This document shows, piece after piece, positions 59,839-64,000 of a stretch of DNA of 64,000 bases. How positions within the stretch are numbered: the first letter of the stretch is position 1; each line of letters opens with the position of its first letter. Both the position numbers and the translations under genes were made by a program. Where the stretch lies: NCBI GenBank assembly GCA_028023455.1, contig JAQFVV010006306.1, positions 1,043,001-1,107,000 of the forward strand, given 5' to 3'. The notes under the pieces are model-generated. The model was not told the DNA's origin. It did no database searches and was given only the letters and a program-made list of their open reading frames with translations. Origin of the DNA: Epiperipatus broadwayi. Taxonomy: Eukaryota > Onychophora > Udeonychophora > Euonychophora > Peripatidae.

Positions 59839-59888
59839 ATAAGCTATGAATATGGAGCCCTAAGTTTTCGAAAGCGCTAAGCCTTATA
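59839..59888 (+). ncRNA. Hammerhead-like motif, CTATGA variant (right arm)
   Basis: ATAAGC, TATGAATAT, a partly decayed stem II (GGAGCCC...TTTTC), GAAAGCGCTAA, GCCTTAT. GAAA is intact and AGCGCT is self-complementary, like the minimal stem III of the other families. Confidence 0.5.
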
Positions 59889-60512
59889 ATTCTTTTTCTA
59901 ATAATACTAAGCTTCATTTTTTTGCGTAAAGCACAATTTAAAACTTACCACTCGAAGATGAAGTTAAAAAACTGTTTATTGATGTAACTTTTATATTTTA
60001 TTAAAGTCACTAAATTAAATCAACTTTAAATAACATGGCTGATAAAACTCTTTCATTCTATTATAGCATCCATTAGAAACTCACAAATAACTTGTTTTAA
60101 TTTTCTATTAACAAAACAGTTCTTGTTCAAATATTTACACTACTTTATTTTTTTTAACGCTTAATTAATAATTAAGTCGTATTATATATATATAATAAAT
60201 GATTGTATAGTAATATTAATGTTTTTATATTTTTATTCTTATTATTTATTTTTAAATTATCTTTACACATTTAAAAAAAAGTTGAGAAATGACATATTTA
60301 AAATATATATTTTTAAATGATTGGGTCGCAGGTATTTTAGAAGACCCACCCTGTTATAGAGACTACATTTATTTAAATAATATTATTTTAAATTTACTAT
60401 ATACTCTTTATATATACAGGGTGTATGAGCACAGACTTTCACATGACCCACCACTCTCCACATTATCTCATAACACTGATACACTTGAACACATATATGT
60501 TGAAAAGATAAA

Positions 60513-60569
60513 TAATCACCAATATACGTATTTCATGCTAAACCAGCAATCATCAGTCGGTCCAGATTA
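60513..60569 (-). ncRNA. Hammerhead ribozyme, family A (left arm)
   Basis: Minus strand: TAATC, ACCGA, CTGATGA, stem II TGCT/AGCA, GAAA, TACGTATA, TTGGT, GATTA. Stem I tolerates one G-U. Core intact. Confidence 0.87.
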
Positions 60570-60738
60570 CCATCTCTACACATATATGCTATAAGTGCTC
60601 AGGTATATATTAAGATAGCCAATCCTCATACTTTAATGGACAGGCTTCAATCTACTCCACACTCCTGTCCATTAAAGTATGAGGATTGGCTATCTTAATA
60701 TATATCTGAGCACTTATAGCATATATGTGTAGAGATGG

Positions 60739-60795
60739 TAATCTGGATCGACTGATGATTGCTGGTTTAGCATGAAATACATATATTGGTGATTA
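60739..60795 (+). ncRNA. Hammerhead ribozyme, family A (right arm)
   Basis: TAATC, ATCGA, CTGATGA, stem II TGCT/AGCA, GAAA, TACATATA, TTGGT, GATTA. Stem I has two G-U pairs. Core intact. Confidence 0.86.
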
Positions 60796-62384
60796 TTTAT
60801 CTTTTCAACATATATGTGTTCAAGGGTATCAGTGTTATGAGATAGTGTGGAGAGTGGTGGGTCGTGTGAAAGTCTGTGCTCATATACCCTGTATATTACA
60901 TATATAAACACAGGTATATAATAAGCCTGTGTGTTTTAGTTATTATATACTCTTTATGTAAATGAGATATTTATTTTATATAGCACTATGTTTATGAATT
61001 GTAATAAACTAAAGATCAGCTTTTCAAGCTAATGCACATGCACTTTATGAATCTTAATAATAAATGAATACTTTCACTTCCAACACAAGATAAAGTCTTT
61101 ACGAAAGAATAGAATGAATCCATCTATTCTTTCAACCAAACGCTTAAGTATGGGCAAATCTTAAGCACTGGAAATGAAAGCGTGAAGACAAACCAAATGA
61201 TGCCTGCGAAATTTTCTAGAATTTACGATATGTTGTTCTTAAATGAAACTAAACATATATAAATGAGATATGTACTCTATATAATTACCCAAACTGTTAT
61301 TATATTTAAAATTATAATTAACTTTTTTTGATAGTTAGTCTCATAATATTATATACTACAACTATGAATAAATTTTTATTATTTATTGAAATTAACTAAA
61401 ATGATTAGGATTGTCTTAATTTATAATGTCTCTCTCAATAGTATTGAAAGCATTTTAGAATTATCTGTAAAATGGGATAAATTTTTCAAATATAAATTTT
61501 AATTTTAACATTTATTCAAAATATTTTTTTTTTCCAGTTTTATCAAAATTTAATTAATGTAATTTATCTTCTAATTATCCCTTTTTTCAGGTAATTCTGA
61601 ATTGCCGTTATTATAAAATTTTAAAGCAATGAGATTTTATTGAAATTTTTTATTATTACAAAAAAAAAATTAGATGCAAAAAAAGTATTTTTTTATTCAT
61701 TTACTCAAATTGGAAATAATTATCTGTCAAAATAAAGAATTTAATACATTTTTGAAAGAAAATTATCTTTAACGAGCAATTTATCATTTTAAAATTGTAA
61801 AACAAAATAACATATATATAAGCTATTTTTGGTATAAATTTAAATAATATTAATAATTCATTTATTTTAACTATAGTTTCACAATTTTTTTTATATTGTG
61901 GTAGAAATTAAACTTTCTCTTCATTTGCAAAAAATTAAAATGAATTCAATTTGCCATATTTTTCAAAGAAAATGTTTTTTTTATAAAAAATTTTTGCTAT
62001 ATATGTTTAAAATTTTCATATATTTATGATAACTATTCATTATGAATAATGAAGTTTTAGATTTAATTATGAATAATGATTAAAATTATGTATGTAAATT
62101 GCTAATTTAGCCAGACGGAGAATCGAAGTATTGAAATTAAAATTAAAACAATTTTTTTTTAATTGAAAGGGAATTATTTGAGAAATGAGTAGACAAATAA
62201 TTAGAAGTTTTTGTTTATGAATTGCTTATTAATTTATTTAATTAAAAATTATTTCTTATATTTACGTATTTCAGATGAAAAATGTAAAAAACTTTTATTG
62301 ACGGCGTTGTTTTATAATTCAAAGTTTAAAATGCGAATTATGTGAATTCTAACGAAAATGTGATAATTTTTTTTTTTTTACCAG

Positions 62385-62650
62385 ATTTCTGAAACTGTGT
62401 CAAAAGTATTAAAAGATGATCGAGTTTGTATAACTCTTGGAGGAGATCATAGTGTCGCTTTGGGTACATTCCATGGACATACTCAAATTTATCCTGATGC
62501 ATGTTTGATTTGGGTAGATGCACATGCTGACATTAATACAGCTGTCACAACATTCACTGGTCATATACACGGAATGCCTTTATCATTTCATATTCATGAA
62601 ATGAAAAAATACTGCTCCCAGATTCCGGGATTTGAATGGCTTAATACATC
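62385..62650 (+). CDS. Arginase coding exon 4 (metal-site exon)
   Basis: Acceptor TTTTTACCAG, donor GTAAGT, 88 codons plus two bases. It carries LGGDHSVALG (Mn ligand H121, human H101) and WVDAHADINT (Mn ligands D144, H146, D148, human D124, H126, D128). The numbering offset to human arginase 1 is a constant +20. The substrate loop reads TTFTGHIHG: T155 and H161 match human T135 and H141. Human S137 and N139 are replaced by T157 and H159. The third motif (SFDVDGLDP type) must lie in exons beyond the window. DAHADIN and the overall match favour arginase over agmatinase. Product: ornithine and urea from L-arginine. Confidence 0.94.
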
Positions 62651-63284
62651 GTAAGTTTATATTTAGTTTCTTCTCAGTTCACGATAGGGTTACTTATTTA
62701 GCATGTTAGTCATAAATCTTTCATGATTGTTTTTGCAGTAAGTTTAATCTTTAATCTATTAAATACCAGTGATATGTATACATTTATAATTGGTCCTATC
62801 TGCAAGAGTGTTTTTTTATTACAGCTATAATCTAGTTTATTGTAAAATGTAGTGCCATACGTTTATACGACTGATAAGAAAATTACTTAGTTTTGCTGTA
62901 GCTTCGAAATAATTAATGTAATGGAATATGGTTAAATCATGGTGTTGGTGCTAATTGTGCTGATCGTCTAGAATGCAAATATAACAATATTGATTTCAAT
63001 AAGTACAATATAAGCAAAAAGGTCTATATATAGTTTCCAGAAGCAACTGATATGGTATGTGATTTCTTTGCACTACATATTATTTGTCAGCCAATATTTT
63101 AAAGAGATGCTCTAATAGGATTGTATTTATTAATACCCATTCGATTTGTAATTTATATATTCATGTCATTAATCTTTTATATATATATATATTATTCAAA
63201 AACAAGGGAGTATACTTTAAAGTAGCTAGTATTTATTATTTCATAGAATTTTAACCTTTTTTTGCAATTTTTAAAATTTTAAAA

Positions 63285-63518
63285 CGGAGTTTCGCAGCCG
63301 CCAGTCTGTGGAAAAATTTTACCGGTCCATGAAAAATATCTTTGATTCGATAATTACAAATTAAATTTCAAAACTAATTTTTGATATTTTTTGTGGGCAT
63401 TATTCTACGATTTTTTTTTTTTCTGTAATATTAAGATAATTTGTTTTAATTATGGTCCATGGACATTTTTTTTTGGAATCTAAGAGATCAGCAGGGAGAA
63501 AAAGGTTGAGAAACACTG
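63285..63518. mobile_element. hAT (Charlie-like) short element
   Basis: The 3' end AAAAGGTTGAGAAACACTG is a typical hAT-Charlie terminus. The 5' end CGGAGTTTCGCAGCCGCCAG is its degraded inverted partner. Flanks TTTTAAAA and TTAAAAAA are roughly duplicated. Internal GGTCCATGG recalls the same family. Confidence 0.75.
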
Positions 63519-63702
63519 TTAAAAAAAAAAACCCCACTTGTTATGTTAATGATGTAAAAAAAAAAGTCAATTATTAAAAATTTATTTCATTTAAAAATGC
63601 TTTGAAATATATATTTTTTACTTTTTATTTTAATTTCAAAAGATATCATTCATAAACATAAATAATAATATTTTAATTTGCGAAGCGCCGATAGTTGAAA
63701 AT

Positions 63703-63884
63703 TGAAATAAATTGAGATACTGCAAATCTCTAGCGCTCGTTACAATACTTAACTGACAGCCAATCAGATGGCACGGATAGCTGTCATTTTCGACAGCTAA
63801 TGACAGCTATCCATGCCATCTGATTGGCTGTCAGTTAAGGATTGTAATGAGCGCTAGAGATTTGCAGTATCTCGATTTATTTCA
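63703..63884. repeat. Palindromic MITE-like repeat
   Basis: Arms of 85 bp (63703-63787, 63800-63884) are about 95 percent inverted copies, including CTGACAGCCAATCAGATGGC. The 12-bp loop reads TTTTCGACAGCT. GACAGCCAATCAGAT is shared with the direct-repeat insertion at 13.5 kb. Confidence 0.88.
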
Positions 63885-64000
63885 AACATAATTAATGAAA
63901 TATTTATTTTAAGAGGGCATTTTTTTGGCAGATGCATATGCTTAAAGAATTGAATTAAAAGGGACATGATGTTTTCAAATTCCTTAATATTTATTTCCTT

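Larger units (their letters stand above)
59689..59943. repeat. Palindromic variant-hammerhead element
   Basis: Inverted arms of about 110 bp (59689-59800, 59836-59943) with ATTATTAGAAAAAGAATTAT surround a 35-bp loop. Each arm carries the CTATGA-type motif seen at the ends of the PLE copies at 28.0, 29.5 and 47.2 kb. Non-coding. Confidence 0.82.
60412..60943. repeat. Palindromic hammerhead element, family A, 14-bp TSD
   Basis: A perfect 14-bp TSD (TATATACTCTTTAT at 60398-60411 and 60944-60957) brackets two nearly identical inverted arms (about 60419-60651 and 60665-60893) around a spacer of about 13 bp. A small hairpin (ACACAGG...CCTGTGT) follows at the right end. Each arm has an intact hammerhead. 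The short ORFs on both strands mirror each other and are not genes. Confidence 0.93.
52516..62384 (+). other. Arginase intron 3 (9.9 kb)
   Basis: Holds an RTE tail (53979-54072), a TIR element (54170-54771), hammerhead elements (54825-55129, 56590-57215, 59689-59943, 60412-60943), a PLE relic (57945-58310), a likely hAT (58447-59398) and a palindrome (53505-53700). The remaining sequence (52.5-53.5, 55.15-56.55, 57.2-57.9, 61-62.38 kb) is AT-rich with nothing recognised. Confidence 0.85.
62651..64000 (+). other. Arginase intron 4 (partial)
   Basis: Intron sequence to the window edge, with a hAT element (63285-63518) and a palindrome (63703-63884). No further arginase exon is seen. Confidence 0.8.

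Noticed and set aside
1-64000. CRISPR arrays, bacterial operons or prophage
   Set aside because: The window is a spliced eukaryotic locus; direct repeats found are transposon-derived and not regularly spaced.

Overview
The window is eukaryotic: very AT-rich (about three quarters A+T by eye), with split genes, GT-AG introns up to 28.7 kb, and dense retroelement and hAT debris. An arthropod-like animal, possibly an arachnid, fits best, but that is inference. Two host genes are present, head to head about 470 bp apart. On the minus strand, three 5' coding exons (1704-1829, 15011-15137, 21752-21906) encode the N-terminus of the replicative helicase subunit MCM5; the gene continues past the left edge. 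On the plus strand, four exons (22374-22490, 51171-51243, 52409-52515, 62385-62650) encode the N-terminal half of an arginase with a mitochondrial-presequence-like N-terminus; it continues past the right edge. The shared promoter carries an E-box and a perfect E2F site just upstream of the MCM5 ATG, plus two CCAAT boxes 30 bp apart.

Everything else is intron filled with mobile DNA. (1) RTE-type LINE copies: a nearly full but broken copy at 10.6-14.5 kb and 3' fragments at 6.2, 23.4, 50.1 and 54.0 kb; two of these have the 5' inversion typical of twin priming. (2) Penelope-like elements (PLEs): a young copy at 35.9-38.5 kb with reverse transcriptase and GIY-YIG nuclease, an older one at 28.0-29.6 kb with perfect target-site duplications (TSDs), and relics at 46.8 and 58.1 kb. 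(3) hAT DNA transposons with 8-bp TSDs at 5.2, 16.8, 26.6, 45.4 and 63.3 kb, and probably 58.4 kb. (4) A second LINE relic at 39.5-42.0 kb. (5) tRNA-derived retrosequences at 20.2 and 30.7-31.4 kb.

The most notable content is a swarm of short, often palindromic elements carrying hammerhead ribozyme (HHR) motifs. They fall into at least five sequence families, and most intact insertions have perfect 14-15 bp TSDs (7.05, 27.97, 31.62, 48.81, 54.83 and 60.41 kb). A 45-bp insertion at 19.5 kb has only their end sequences between 14-bp TSDs. A 732-bp insertion at 10.86 kb fuses one of these ends to an RTE 3' part. One family (28-29.6, 47.2 and 59.7-59.9 kb) repeatedly shows a hammerhead-like fold in which the usual CUGAUGA core is replaced by CUAUGA, a candidate variant ribozyme. 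HHRs in Penelope-like elements are known; these particular families, the variant core and the chimeric insertion are what most deserve checking.
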